A stretch of DNA of 64,000 bases from Kribbella jejuensis (lineage in GTDB: Bacteria; Actinomycetota; Actinomycetes; Propionibacteriales; Kribbellaceae): assembly GCF_006715085.1 (NCBI RefSeq), contig NZ_VFMM01000001.1, positions 2,976,001 to 3,040,000 of the forward strand, given 5' to 3'. The position numbers and the translations under genes are program-made. The first letter of the stretch is position 1. Each line of letters begins with the position of its first letter. Below the pieces are notes generated by a model that was not told the DNA's origin, ran no database searches, and saw only the letters and a list, made by a program, of their open reading frames with translations. Shown here piece by piece: positions 34,201 through 42,632 of this stretch.

Positions 34201-35010
34201 ATGACTCTGACCCGCCCGGAGCTGGAGACCGACTACAACCTCAGCCGGTCCGACCTCGCCCACTTCGCCGAGCACGGATTCGTCAAGCTGAAGAACGTGC
34301 TCAGCCCCGAGACGATCGCGGAGTACGAGCCCGAGATCACCGGCAAGGTGATCGAACTGAACACCCAGCACCTGCCGCTCGAGGAGCGTGACACCTACGG
34401 CAAGGCGTTCCTGCAGGTGTCGAACCTGTGGCAGGACAGCGAGCGGGTGCTGGAGTTCGTGTCGTCGCCGCGGCTGGCGCGGATCGCGACGCAGCTGCTC
34501 GGTGTGCAGTCGGTCCGGCTGTACCACGACCAGGCGCTCTACAAGGAGTCCGGCGGCGGCGTCACGCCCTGGCACGCGGACCAGTACTACTGGCCGTTCG
34601 CGACCGACCGCTGCGTGACGATCTGGGTACCGCTGCAGGAGACCCCGATGGAGATGGGTCCGCTGTCGTTCGCGGCCGGCAGCCAGACCTTCGAGCACGG
34701 CCGCGATCTGCCGATCAGCGACGAGTCGGAGCGCGTCCTGCAGCAGGCGCTGAAGGAGCAGAACTTCACCGAGGTCTCCGAGCCGTACGAGCTCGGCGAG
34801 GTCAGCTACCACCTCGGCTGGACGTTCCACCACGCGCCGCCGAACACCACCGACATCCCGCGCCGGGTGATGACTGTCATCTACGTCGACGCGGCGATGC
34901 GGATCGCGCCGCCGGTGAACGGCAACCAGGTCGCGGACCTGGCCACTTGGATGCCGGGCAACGAGCCGGGCGACCTCGTCTCCTCGCCGCTGAACCCGGT
35001 CCTCTACTGA
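34201..35010 (+). CDS. phytanoyl-CoA dioxygenase (PhyH) family protein
   Basis: 269 residues, cytoplasmic. TPWHADQYY at about 123-130 gives the HxD iron ligands (His125, Asp127), and GWTFHHAPPN near 206-215 gives the distal His; IPRRVMTVIYVD supplies the 2-oxoglutarate arginine. These are the iron/2-oxoglutarate-dependent PhyH enzymes, whose members hydroxylate fatty acyl-CoA, ectoine or natural products. The 78-base gap upstream has an AAAGAT/ATCTTT inverted repeat (34145-34166) that might be regulatory. A cupin gene follows 26 bases later. Confidence 0.85.
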   Translation: MTLTRPELETDYNLSRSDLAHFAEHGFVKLKNVLSPETIAEYEPEITGKVIELNTQHLPLEERDTYGKAFLQVSNLWQDSERVLEFVSSPRLARIATQLLGVQSVRLYHDQALYKESGGGVTPWHADQYYWPFATDRCVTIWVPLQETPMEMGPLSFAAGSQTFEHGRDLPISDESERVLQQALKEQNFTEVSEPYELGEVSYHLGWTFHHAPPNTTDIPRRVMTVIYVDAAMRIAPPVNGNQVADLATWMPGNEPGDLVSSPLNPVLY

Positions 35011-35036
35011 CCTCTGTACCTATTAGTATGTACGGC

Positions 35037-35372
35037 ATGACCGAATCGATCAGCCGTGTCGTCGTCCTCGACCAGCACCTGCCCGCACCGCTCCCGGTCC
35101 AGCGCGTCGAAGTACGCCGGATCACCATCGAGCCGCACACCGCGGTCGGCGCCCATGTCCACAACGGGCCCGTGTTCGGGAACATCGTGTCCGGATCCGC
35201 CGTCTACCAGCAGGGCGCCGACGACGAGCCCCAGGTCCTGCGCGCCGGCGACGTCTTCTACGAACCAGCCGTCGACCGGATCAGCCGCTTCGACACCGAG
35301 GACGAGGGCGTCACGTTCCTCGCCTACTTCCCGCTGACCGACGGGCAGGAGGCAACGCTCGACCTGATCTAG
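35037..35372 (+). CDS. cupin domain protein
   Basis: 111 residues. IEPHTAVGAHVHNGPVFGNIVSGSAVYQQG is cupin motif 1 with the metal histidines, and VLRAGDVFYEPAVDRISRF motif 2. The reading also fits an earlier ATG (35028), but TAGTAT at 35024-35029 lies seven bases before ATG 35037, which points to a leaderless transcript starting here. It may form a pair with the PhyH gene, both being iron-type oxygenase folds, but that is only a guess. Converges with the YdeI gene by four bases. Confidence 0.8.
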   Translation: MTESISRVVVLDQHLPAPLPVQRVEVRRITIEPHTAVGAHVHNGPVFGNIVSGSAVYQQGADDEPQVLRAGDVFYEPAVDRISRFDTEDEGVTFLAYFPLTDGQEATLDLI

Positions 35373-35953
35373 AGCGTCCGCTTCTGGGGGTAGATCGTCT
35401 CGCCGCGGGCGAGTTGCCCGACGTACAGCGCGATCCGCTTCGCTCTGGTCTCGGGGCGCTTGGCGTCGTTGACGCGGTAGATCACGGCGAACCGGTTCGC
35501 GCTGGTGAGGATCTCGAACATCGCCAGCGCCTTCGGCTCCGCGGCCAGCGCCGCCGCGAGGTCTTCCGGCACTTCCCGCGTGCTCGCGCCGCCGTACGCC
35601 TTGTCCCACCGGCCGTCCGCCTTCGCGCGTTCGACCTCGGCACGCCCGGCGTCCTGCATCCGACCGTCCTGCTCCAGTCGCGCGACGATGCCGACGTTCC
35701 GCTGGGACCACATGCTCTTCGCGCGGCGCGGGGTGTACCGCTGGACGAAGGTCTGCTCGTCGCGTCCGCGCCGCTGCCCGTCGATCCATCCGTGACACAA
35801 CGCTTCCTCGAGCGCCTCGTCGTACGTCAGGCTCGTCGGGTCCGTGACGTTCTTCTTCGCGAGCACCAGCCAGACGCCGTCGGAGTCGTGATGATGCGCC
35901 CGCAGCCACTCGTGCCAGGCGCCGGCGTCGGCGACGATGAGCTCACTGGTCAT
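35369..35953 (-). CDS. YdeI/OmpD-associated family protein
   Basis: 194 residues. WHEWLRAHHHDSDGVWLVLAKKN, LTYDEALEEALCHGWIDGQRRGRDEQTFVQRYTPRRAKSMWSQRN and the closing helices (EDLAAALAAEPKALAMFEILTSANRFAVIYRVNDAKRPETRAKRI) match the YdeI family. Some family members reduce susceptibility to antimicrobial peptides or are stress-linked; no catalytic function is established. Its ATG overlaps the stop of the WYL regulator (ATGA), so it is the downstream half of a regulator-target operon. Confidence 0.84.
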   Translation of the reverse strand: MTSELIVADAGAWHEWLRAHHHDSDGVWLVLAKKNVTDPTSLTYDEALEEALCHGWIDGQRRGRDEQTFVQRYTPRRAKSMWSQRNVGIVARLEQDGRMQDAGRAEVERAKADGRWDKAYGGASTREVPEDLAAALAAEPKALAMFEILTSANRFAVIYRVNDAKRPETRAKRIALYVGQLARGETIYPQKRTL

Positions 35954-36915
35954 GAGGCGGCCTCCTGGTAGCGGGCGGCGAGTTGGGTGGCGGCGTCCTT
36001 CAGTTCCTGCGGACCGACGAACTCCAGTTCGCACTCGAACATGCCGAACATCGCGGCCAGTCCGGTCCACGACCAGCCGGTGAGGGCCAGCCGGCAGCTG
36101 GTCGGGGTGAGCTCCTCGACGAACGCGCCATGACCGGCCCACTGCGCGATGTCCGACGCCTTCGCCTGCAGGATCGCCTCACCACGACAGGGGTTCTGGT
36201 CCTGGCCGCGGAAGCGGCTGGAGATGTACGTCGCGACGTCGGGCGCCGGCAGTTCGCGCGGGGTGAAGCGCGGGCCGGTCGGCGTCTTCGGCGTCATCCG
36301 GTCCACGCGGAACGTCCGCCAGTCGTTGCGGTCGAGGTCCCAGCCGACCAGGTACCAGCGTCCGCCCCACGTCACCAGGTGATGCGGCTCGACCTTCCGG
36401 GGCGGCGGCCACGCGCCTTCCGGCGTACCGGGCGCGGCGTAGTCGAAGCGCAGTACCTCCTGGGCGCGGACCGCCATCCCGATCGCGATCAGGTGCTCCG
36501 AGTCGACCGTCGTACGGCGATGCGCGTACCGATCGACCGTGGTCACCTGCAGGGCGTCGACGCGTTGCCGCAGCCGAGCGGGCATCACCTGGCGGACCGT
36601 GGCCAGCGCCCGCAGCGCACCCTCCTCGATCCCGGTCACCGTTGTTGTTGCCGTCTGCAACGCCACCGCGACCGCGATCGCCTGGTCGTCGTCGAACAGC
36701 AACGGCGGCAGCTCGGCGCCCGCGTCCAGGCGGTACCCGCCGTCGGGGCCCTTGGTAGCGCGGACCGGGTAGCCGAGGTCGCGCAGCCGGTCGACGTCAC
36801 GGCGTACCGTCCGCGGGCTCACCTCGAGTCGCTCCGCGAGCAGGGAACCCGGCCAGTCACGCCGGGCCTGCAGCAACGACAGCAGCGCGAGGAGACGAGC
36901 GGAGGTTTCGGCCAT
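35950..36915 (-). CDS. WYL-domain transcriptional regulator with N-terminal HTH_11
   Basis: 321 residues. ARLLALLSLLQARRDWPGSLLAERLEVSPRTVRRDVDRLRDLGYPV is the HTH_11 domain, LHHLVTWGGRWYLVGWDLDRNDWRTFRVDRM carries the WYL-domain RxGRxY..VAYD-like motif, and a C-terminal WCX extension follows. WYL proteins sense nucleic-acid or metabolic ligands and often regulate defence or stress genes. It is translationally coupled to the YdeI-family gene, which is presumably its target. A related WYL regulator lies at 51.5 kb. Confidence 0.88.
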   Translation of the reverse strand: MAETSARLLALLSLLQARRDWPGSLLAERLEVSPRTVRRDVDRLRDLGYPVRATKGPDGGYRLDAGAELPPLLFDDDQAIAVAVALQTATTTVTGIEEGALRALATVRQVMPARLRQRVDALQVTTVDRYAHRRTTVDSEHLIAIGMAVRAQEVLRFDYAAPGTPEGAWPPPRKVEPHHLVTWGGRWYLVGWDLDRNDWRTFRVDRMTPKTPTGPRFTPRELPAPDVATYISSRFRGQDQNPCRGEAILQAKASDIAQWAGHGAFVEELTPTSCRLALTGWSWTGLAAMFGMFECELEFVGPQELKDAATQLAARYQEAAS

Positions 36916-37063
36916 GTCCTCAGACTGCCATGAGTAGCGGCCAGATTTTGTCCGCTATTGAGTCGGGTGACCCAAATGCGCCAGTGTCGCCGCTGCGCCG
37001 ACCTCAACGATGGAAATCACCTACGGTAGCGCTCAGATCACCCACCGCCCCGAAGGAGATCTG

Positions 37064-38209
37064 ATGAGGCCCCGCCCCGCCTTGTTCGCCGTCCTGACCT
37101 CGCTGACCATCGCCGCACTCGCCGGTTCTAACGCGGTGGCCGCGCCGCCGCCCACTGCCGAGACGAAGAAGGTCGTTGCCACCGACACCGATGGCGACTC
37201 GCTCCCGGATGCCTGGGAGACGAACGGGTACGACGCCAACGGCGACGGAGTCGTCGACGTCGACCTGCCCGCGATGGGCGCGAACCCGAAGAAGAAGGAC
37301 CTGTTCGTCGAGCTGGACTACATGTCGGGCCGGCTCGCCAGTACGGCGGCGCTGGACCGGATCGTCCAGGTGTTCGCGTCCGCACCGGTCGGCAACCCGG
37401 ACGGCTCGACCGGCATCACGATCCACCTGGACGCGGGCGCCGCGCGCGGCACGAAGTACGACCTCGGCGGTGGCAACGAGGTGCCGTACGACGCCGACCT
37501 GAACCCGTCGGCCACCCAGACGAACGCGATCAAGGCCGCCAACTTCTCGTCGACGCGCAAGGCAGTCTTCCATTACATGCTCTGGGGTGACAGCTACGAC
37601 GGTGGCTGCAGCAGCGGGCAGGCGTTCAACATCCCGAACGACACGTTCATCGTCACGGTCGGCCCGAAGTGCAACTGGAACGCGACCGACGACGTCAACG
37701 TGGGTACGTTCGTGCACGAACTCGGTCACAACCTCGGCCTGAAGCACGGCGGCACCGACAACCTGAACTACAAGCCGAACTACCTGAGCGTGATGAACTA
37801 CTCGTTCCAGCTCGGCGGTGTGCTGAAGGCTGACGGCACCAAGTACTGGGGCTACTCGAACGTCCAGCCCACCTCGATCAACGAAGCCCGTCCGGACGAG
37901 ACGGTCGGCCTCGGCAGCCTCGGCGCCGGATACCGGACCAGCTGGAAGTGCCCGAACGGCACGACCCGGACCACGGCCGGCGCCGCGAACCAGCCGATCG
38001 ACTGGAACTGTGATGGTGACACCAACGACACGACCACGGCGGCCGACGTCAACGGCGACAAGACCACGTCGATCCTGATCGCCCAGAACAACTGGGCGAA
38101 CATCGTCTTCGGCGGCGGCGCGGTCGGCGGCGGCACCGCACCCCTCGCGAAGACCCCTGCCTCGGAGCTGAAGGAGCTCACCCACGCCGAGTGGACCGCG
38201 CAGCACTGA
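37064..38209 (+). CDS. secreted zinc metalloprotease-like protein with calcium-binding repeat
   Basis: 381 residues from ATG 37064 with GAAGGAG upstream. Residues 1-30 are a signal peptide (LFAVLTSLTIAALAGSNAVAAP). DTDGDSLPDAWETNGYDANGDGVVDVDLP near 50-78 is a thrombospondin-3/EF-hand-like calcium site. HELGHNLGLKHGG near 226-238 is the extended metzincin zinc motif HExxHxxGxxH and SVMNYSF the Met-turn. Secretion and probable proteolysis outside the cell follow from this; the substrate is unknown. A 14-base-pair terminator starts five bases after the stop. Confidence 0.85.
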   Translation: MRPRPALFAVLTSLTIAALAGSNAVAAPPPTAETKKVVATDTDGDSLPDAWETNGYDANGDGVVDVDLPAMGANPKKKDLFVELDYMSGRLASTAALDRIVQVFASAPVGNPDGSTGITIHLDAGAARGTKYDLGGGNEVPYDADLNPSATQTNAIKAANFSSTRKAVFHYMLWGDSYDGGCSSGQAFNIPNDTFIVTVGPKCNWNATDDVNVGTFVHELGHNLGLKHGGTDNLNYKPNYLSVMNYSFQLGGVLKADGTKYWGYSNVQPTSINEARPDETVGLGSLGAGYRTSWKCPNGTTRTTAGAANQPIDWNCDGDTNDTTTAADVNGDKTTSILIAQNNWANIVFGGGAVGGGTAPLAKTPASELKELTHAEWTAQH

Positions 38210-38213
38210 GTCT

Positions 38214-38249
38214 CCGCCTCCCCCGCCTTCAGGTGGGCGGGGGAGGCGG
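38214..38249 (+). terminator. strong GC hairpin terminator
   Basis: CCGCCTCCCCCGCC (38214-38227) pairs perfectly with GGCGGGGGAGGCGG (38236-38249), an eight-base loop, five bases after the metalloprotease stop. Confidence 0.8.
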
Positions 38250-38253
38250 ACCG

Positions 38254-38331
38254 CCAACACTCAACAACCTGCCGCAGCACGCGAGTGCTGAGCGTGCGAG
38301 CGCCCGAGGGGCCACGGTTGTTGAGTGTTGG
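38254..38331. repeat. 15-base inverted repeat with internal hairpin
   Basis: CCAACACTCAACAAC (38254-38268) and GTTGTTGAGTGTTGG (38317-38331) are perfect inverted repeats. Between them lies another hairpin, AGCAC-GCGA-GTGCT (38276-38289). It is intergenic between convergent genes and immediately follows the terminator. It has the architecture of a REP-like element or a bidirectional terminator; I cannot tell whether it is repeated elsewhere in the genome. Confidence 0.65.
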
Positions 38332-38342
38332 GCGTCCGCAGT

Positions 38343-39176
38343 TCAGAGCTCCCACACCCCGGTCTTCGCCGTTTCCCGGGCCCACTCCGTGAAATCGCGG
38401 GGCGGGCGGCCGAGGACCTGTTCGACGCCGTCCGAGACGTATTCGGAGCGGTGGTTGCGGATCACCGTGAACAGGTCGCGGACCGCCTCGGCGTCCTCCG
38501 GCGGGAGTCCGTGCTCGAGCAGTTCGGCGACATGCGCCGCCGGGTCGAGGTCGACGTACTTGATCCGACGGCCGGTCGCCGCGGTCAGCTCCTCGGCGAT
38601 CTCGGTCATCGTCAGCACGCGCGGCCCGGAGATCGGGATCACCCGACCGGCGTACGACGGGTCGAGGAGCGCGGTGGTCATCACGTCGCCGACGTCGTTC
38701 GTGTCGATCCACGCCTCGCCACCGGTGCCCGCGGACAGGCGGATCTCGCCGGCGAGTACGTCGTAGCGCAGGAAGTCCTCGCTGAAGCCCTGCGCGAACC
38801 ATGCCGGCTGCACGATCGTCCAGTCCAGATTGCTCTCCCGTACTACGTTCTCGAGTTCGAGCTGACCGTCGTACACGGCGAAGTCGCGCCCGGAACCGCC
38901 GACACCGCGACCGGACAACAACACGAGCCGGCGGAGCCCGTCGGCCTGCTGGACGAACCGGCCCGCCTGCGCGAGCCCGGTCGGTCCGACCGGCGGCGCG
39001 AGGTACGCCGTCTCGGTACCGCGGACCGCGTCCGCCCAGGTGCTCTCGTCGTACCAGTCGAAGCGCTGCTCGCTGGAACGCGACGCGAGCCGGCACGGGA
39101 CGCCTCGGGCGTCAAGCTGTGCCGCCACGCGACGACCGGTCTTGCCCTTGCCACTGAGGATCAGGATCTCTGTCAT
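38343..39176 (-). CDS. NAD(P)-binding NmrA-like protein
   Basis: 277 residues from ATG 39176. ILILSGKGKTGRRVAAQLDARGV is a GxGxxG-type Rossmann loop with unusual sequence, and LVLLSGRGVGGSGRDF and NLDWTIVQPAWFAQGFSEDF match the NmrA/SDR-atypical family. It lacks the normal Tyr-x-x-x-Lys. Probable role as a redox sensor or enzyme of unknown substrate. It is divergent to an AraC regulator 92 bases away, its likely controller. Confidence 0.8.
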   Translation of the reverse strand: MTEILILSGKGKTGRRVAAQLDARGVPCRLASRSSEQRFDWYDESTWADAVRGTETAYLAPPVGPTGLAQAGRFVQQADGLRRLVLLSGRGVGGSGRDFAVYDGQLELENVVRESNLDWTIVQPAWFAQGFSEDFLRYDVLAGEIRLSAGTGGEAWIDTNDVGDVMTTALLDPSYAGRVIPISGPRVLTMTEIAEELTAATGRRIKYVDLDPAAHVAELLEHGLPPEDAEAVRDLFTVIRNHRSEYVSDGVEQVLGRPPRDFTEWARETAKTGVWEL

Positions 39177-39268
39177 GTCCCCAGTCCACCGGCTCGCGAT
39201 GAGACAAACCATGGCTGTGTGCCGCAATCCGATGTTCGAAACACTCACGTTGTTCTAGGCTCGTCGTC

Positions 39269-40201
39269 ATGGACGTGCTCGACGAACTGCTCACCGGGAC
39301 CCGCGCGCAGGACGGCGTGTTCAACCTGACGATCCTGGATCGACCGTGGGCGCTGGAGATCCGCGACGAGGCTCCGCTCGCGCTCGCCACGATCGTCCGC
39401 GGCTCCGGCTGGCTGATCCGGGAGGGCGTCGAACCGCAGCGGATGGAACAGGGTGACGTCGCGATCGTCACCGGCCCGCAACCGTACGTCGTCGGCGACA
39501 CGGTGCAGACCGTGCCGGTGCTGCGGATCCACCCCGGCGGCATCTGCGAACGGTTGCCGGGGGCACCTATCGACTACTCGGCGCAGCTCGGGGTGCGGAC
39601 GTTCGGCGACCGCAAGACCGGCGAGATCATGGTTGCCAGCGGCACCTATTCGGTGGCCGGTGACGTCAGCCGACGGCTCGTCACCGCACTCCCCTCGGTC
39701 CTGGTCGTTCCGGCGGCCGAGGTGGCGGGCGCGGTGATGGACATGATCACCAGCGAGATCCAGCGCGACGTACCCGGCCAGCAGACCGTTCTCGACCGTT
39801 GGCTCGACCTCGCGTTGATCACTACCTTGCGCGCCTGGTTCGCCCGGCCGGAGTCGCACGCACCTGGTTGGTACCAGGCGCAGACCGATCCGGTGGCCGG
39901 TGCGGCGTTGCGCTTGCTGCACGAGGATCCGGCGTACCCGTGGAGCGTGACGGAACTCGCGGATCGCGTCGGGGTCTCCCGTGCGTCGCTGGCCCGGAGG
40001 TTCACGGCGGTCGTCGGCGAAGCGCCGATGAGCTACCTGACCGGCTGGCGGATCACCCTCGCCGCCGACCTGTTGCGCTCGACCCGCGATACGGTCGAGA
40101 CGATCGCCCGCCGGGTCGGGTATGCGAACGCCTTCGCGTTGAGCGTTGCGTTCAAGCGGGTCCGTGGCATCACGCCGACGGACCATCGCCGCGCTGCGTG
40201 A
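39269..40201 (+). CDS. AraC family regulator with cupin-type N-terminal domain
   Basis: 310 residues. The N-terminal half (LTILDRPWALEIRDEAPLALATIVRGSGWL..., MEQGDVAIVTGPQPYVVGD) is the Cupin_6 sensor domain; the C-terminal half carries two HTH segments (WSVTELADRVGVSRASLARRFTAVVGEAPMSYLTGWRITLAADLLRSTRDTVETIARRVGYANAFALSVAFKRVRGITPTDHRR). TAGGCT at 39256-39261 lies seven bases before ATG 39269, again leaderless. It probably controls the divergent NmrA-like gene. Confidence 0.88.
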   Translation: MDVLDELLTGTRAQDGVFNLTILDRPWALEIRDEAPLALATIVRGSGWLIREGVEPQRMEQGDVAIVTGPQPYVVGDTVQTVPVLRIHPGGICERLPGAPIDYSAQLGVRTFGDRKTGEIMVASGTYSVAGDVSRRLVTALPSVLVVPAAEVAGAVMDMITSEIQRDVPGQQTVLDRWLDLALITTLRAWFARPESHAPGWYQAQTDPVAGAALRLLHEDPAYPWSVTELADRVGVSRASLARRFTAVVGEAPMSYLTGWRITLAADLLRSTRDTVETIARRVGYANAFALSVAFKRVRGITPTDHRRAA

Positions 40202-40240
40202 AAGTCTCAAGTCCGGGGTTCAACGATATGGTTGAGGTCC

Positions 40241-40885
40241 ATGGGTTATGACGAGATCCCGCTCAGCCTCGACGAGTTGCGGCAACTCAGCCTGTGGACG
40301 GCAGAGTGCGCCGAGCGAGCACTCCCCCTCTTCGAAGCGGCCTCACCGGGAGACCGGCGCGCGCGGGACGCGATCGAGGCAGCGCGCACCTTCGGCACCG
40401 GCGGCCGCCGAACAAAGGCGATCCGAACAACCGCCTTCGCAGCCCTCAAAGCAGCCGGCGAGCTTGCCACCGCGGCAGCTGGTGCTTCCGCCGGCGCCGC
40501 AGCCGGTGCTGCGCCCAGCGCCGGGGTTCGTGCTGGCGCCGGAGTCGGTGGGGCCGGTGGGGCGGTCGGTGGTGCGGTGGGGGCTGGGGAGGCTGCTGCT
40601 CGGGCTGCGGTGGGGGCTGCTGGGTCGGCTTATCTGCATCCGTTGGCGGCTGGTACGCAGGTGAAGCACGTCGTGGCGGCGGCGCAGTATGCGGCGTATG
40701 CCGAGGAGTTGGCGACTGGGGATCCGGCGGCGGCCGACGCCGTGGTCGAGTGGGCGCTCGAGCGCGCGCCAGTTGCCGTCCGGGAGGTGATCGCGCGGTA
40801 TCCGGAAGGCTCACCCGGACGCGGTCGGCTGGGCGAGCTGCACCGGCAGTTGGAGGCCGAGCTCAGGCGACCGTCGACTTCATGA
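40241..40885 (+). CDS. Imm5-type putative immunity protein
   Basis: 214 residues. LRQLSLWTAECAERALPLFE, RRARDAIEAARTFGTGG and VKHVVAAAQYAAYAEEL are the Imm5 blocks. Between residues about 74 and 125 a low-complexity run of Ala/Gly (AGASAGAAAGAAPSAGVRAGA...) is inserted, encoded by a strongly G-rich stretch. Imm5 proteins are predicted to neutralise polymorphic toxins; no toxin gene lies near, so this is an orphan immunity gene or has another role. Its 3' end overlaps the dienelactone hydrolase gene by 23 bases on the other strand. Confidence 0.75.
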   Translation: MGYDEIPLSLDELRQLSLWTAECAERALPLFEAASPGDRRARDAIEAARTFGTGGRRTKAIRTTAFAALKAAGELATAAAGASAGAAAGAAPSAGVRAGAGVGGAGGAVGGAVGAGEAAARAAVGAAGSAYLHPLAAGTQVKHVVAAAQYAAYAEELATGDPAAADAVVEWALERAPVAVREVIARYPEGSPGRGRLGELHRQLEAELRRPSTS

Positions 40886-41552
40886 ACGCGAGCGCCTGCG
40901 GCCACGCCAGCCGGAACGCCTCCGCGTTGACGTCCTTGCCGTGGCGCGACTTGTCCGAGAACCCATGCTCCGCTCCCGGAAAGTACTGCGCGAACGTCGC
41001 CCCGGCGGTCCGCGCCTGCAGCACGGTCTGCAGCGTCTCGAAGTCCGCGTTCGGTACGGCGGCGTCGGCGCTCGGATAGCTCACCAGTACCGGCGCCGTG
41101 ATCCCGGCCGTCTCGGCGATCGCGTCGTACGTGTGATGAGCCGGCCGCTGCGACGGCACCGTCGGATGAAAGGCGACCACGTTCGCCACCCGCTGATCCC
41201 GCGCCGCGAGCAGCAACGCGAACCGTCCCCCGAGACACCACCCGATCACGCCGACCTTGCTGCACCCGAGCTCGTCGAACAGGTAGTCCAGCAACGCACT
41301 CTGCTGCCCGAGCGCCGCATCGTCGTCCAGCTCGCGCGCCAGACCGCCGAGCTCCTCCCGGGTGGCGTTGTCCGTACTGCGTCCCTCGAACGGATCCCAC
41401 GCCAGCGCGGTGATCCCCTCCGCCGCCAGCTCATCGGCCCACGCCCGGACCTGCTCGCCGATCCCGGTGATCATCGGCAACAGCAACATCCCGGCCCTGC
41501 CGACCCGCGCGAGATAAGCGTCCTGCTCCCCGACCGTCACAGTCACACCCAT
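40863..41552 (-). CDS. dienelactone hydrolase family alpha/beta-hydrolase
   Basis: 229 residues. MLLLPMITGIGEQVRAWADELAAEGITALAWDPF opens the fold, GVIGWCLGGRFALLLAA carries the nucleophilic cysteine of the GxCxGG elbow, and FPGAEHGFSDKS the catalytic histidine; the aspartate is probably in PSADAAVPN. The substrates of such cytosolic hydrolases range from dienelactones to other esters. TAGGAT at 41559-41564 lies six bases before ATG 41552. Nine bases separate it from the PPOX gene upstream on the same strand. Confidence 0.87.
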   Translation of the reverse strand: MGVTVTVGEQDAYLARVGRAGMLLLPMITGIGEQVRAWADELAAEGITALAWDPFEGRSTDNATREELGGLARELDDDAALGQQSALLDYLFDELGCSKVGVIGWCLGGRFALLLAARDQRVANVVAFHPTVPSQRPAHHTYDAIAETAGITAPVLVSYPSADAAVPNADFETLQTVLQARTAGATFAQYFPGAEHGFSDKSRHGKDVNAEAFRLAWPQALAFMKSTVA

Positions 41553-41561
41553 GGGCGCATC

Positions 41562-41942
41562 CTAGATCCCAACGGTTTGGTGCTCCGCCTCGATGACGCC
41601 GACGACCCGGTCGAGGTCCCGGGAGTACGGCTGGCCGATGTACTTCATCGCGATCTCATCGACCAGTCGCCAGCCCTCATCACCGTCGATCCACTGGGTC
41701 ACGCGACCGCGGACGATGACCGGTTCGTACGGCTTGTCGACCGGAGCCAACGACAGGGCGACGCGTGGATCGCGGCGGAGGTTGACCGCCTTCTGGGAGT
41801 TGGGCCCAGTGAGGAAGATGATCTTGTCGTCGAGGGTGCTGACCCACAGCGGGATCGAGTGCGGCGAGCCGTCCGGGAGCACGGTGGCCAGGTGGGCGAT
41901 CGACGTGCTCTCGACGGCGGCGCGTACGGCGGGCTTCAACAT
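41562..41942 (-). CDS. PPOX-class F420/FMN-dependent oxidoreductase family protein
   Basis: 126 residues of the pyridoxamine-phosphate-oxidase-like split barrel: IAHLATVLPDGSPHSIPLWVSTLDDKIIFLTGPNSQKAVNLRRDPRVALSL, and EPVIVRGRVTQWI. This matches F420-binding PPOX proteins that reduce small molecules; the partner is unknown. It lies between a DHFR-like gene (12 bases upstream) and a hydrolase, suggesting one operon controlled by the HxlR regulator. Confidence 0.84.
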   Translation of the reverse strand: MLKPAVRAAVESTSIAHLATVLPDGSPHSIPLWVSTLDDKIIFLTGPNSQKAVNLRRDPRVALSLAPVDKPYEPVIVRGRVTQWIDGDEGWRLVDEIAMKYIGQPYSRDLDRVVGVIEAEHQTVGI

Positions 41943-41954
41943 GGCACGACTCCT

Positions 41955-42545
41955 TCAGCGAACGATTTCGTAGTGGAGGTGGGTGACGCCTGGGGCCGGT
42001 ACGGCCTCGACCAGGTTCAGGCGGATGTGCTCCGGGAGCTCCTGGAAGAACGGGCGGCCGGCGCCGAGCAGGATCGGAACCTGGTGCAGGATGATTTCGT
42101 CGACCAGCCCGGCCCGCAACGCCGACGTCACCACACCGCCGCCCATCAGGCCGATGTCCTTGCCGCCGGCCAGTTTCCGCGCGGCCTCGACCGCGTCCTC
42201 GATCGTGTGCGCGAGGGTCTGCCGGTCGCTGATCTCCGCGACCGGACCGTGGCTCAGCACGACCAGGTGCGCGTTCGGGTGCGGGCTGTTGCCGCCGAAG
42301 TGGCCGGAGTCGTCGTACGTCTTGTGGCCGGCGATCACCGCGCCGACCCGGGTCGCGGCGGCGTCGAACACCCGGGCGCTCGGCGCGCTCAGCCTGAAGC
42401 CGTCGAAGGCCTGGCTCGGGGTGTCGCCGTCGAAGTACCAGTCGAACAGCATCGGTGCGTCGCCGAGACCGTGGTCCGGACCGGAGCCGCGCCCGGTGAT
42501 GTACCCGTCGACCGAGACCGCGAGGGCGGCGAGGACCTTGCTCAT
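41955..42545 (-). CDS. dihydrofolate reductase family (RibD C-terminal) protein
   Basis: 196 residues from ATG 42545 with AAGGAAC upstream. LAALAVSVDGYITGRG, AVIAGHKTYDDSG, IGLMGGGVVTSALRAGLVDEIILHQVPILLGAGRPFF are the RibD/DHFR-like blocks, which bind NADPH. Many actinobacterial members are stress proteins of unknown substrate. The two palindromes upstream and the divergent HxlR gene indicate HxlR control of this operon. Confidence 0.87.
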   Translation of the reverse strand: MSKVLAALAVSVDGYITGRGSGPDHGLGDAPMLFDWYFDGDTPSQAFDGFRLSAPSARVFDAAATRVGAVIAGHKTYDDSGHFGGNSPHPNAHLVVLSHGPVAEISDRQTLAHTIEDAVEAARKLAGGKDIGLMGGGVVTSALRAGLVDEIILHQVPILLGAGRPFFQELPEHIRLNLVEAVPAPGVTHLHYEIVR

Positions 42546-42567
42546 CGTTGGTTCCTTCCGGTTCGGA

Positions 42568-42611
42568 GTTCCTTGAAGGAACGCTAACATGTTGGAGTTC
42601 CCTGAGGGAAC
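42568..42611. promoter_or_regulatory. two HxlR operator palindromes
   Basis: GTTCCTT-G-AAGGAAC (42568-42582) and GTTCCCT-G-AGGGAAC (42597-42611) are both perfect 15-base inverted repeats, 29 bases apart centre to centre, between the divergent DHFR-like and HxlR genes. The second is 21 bases before the HxlR start. Confidence 0.75.
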
Positions 42612-42632
42612 CCAAACAGCTAGACTGATTCC

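Noticed and set aside
40480..40640. G-rich repeat-like run that could be a PGRS-type protein or G-quadruplex
   Set aside because: It encodes the Ala/Gly linker of the Imm5-type protein in frame, so codon bias and composition explain it.
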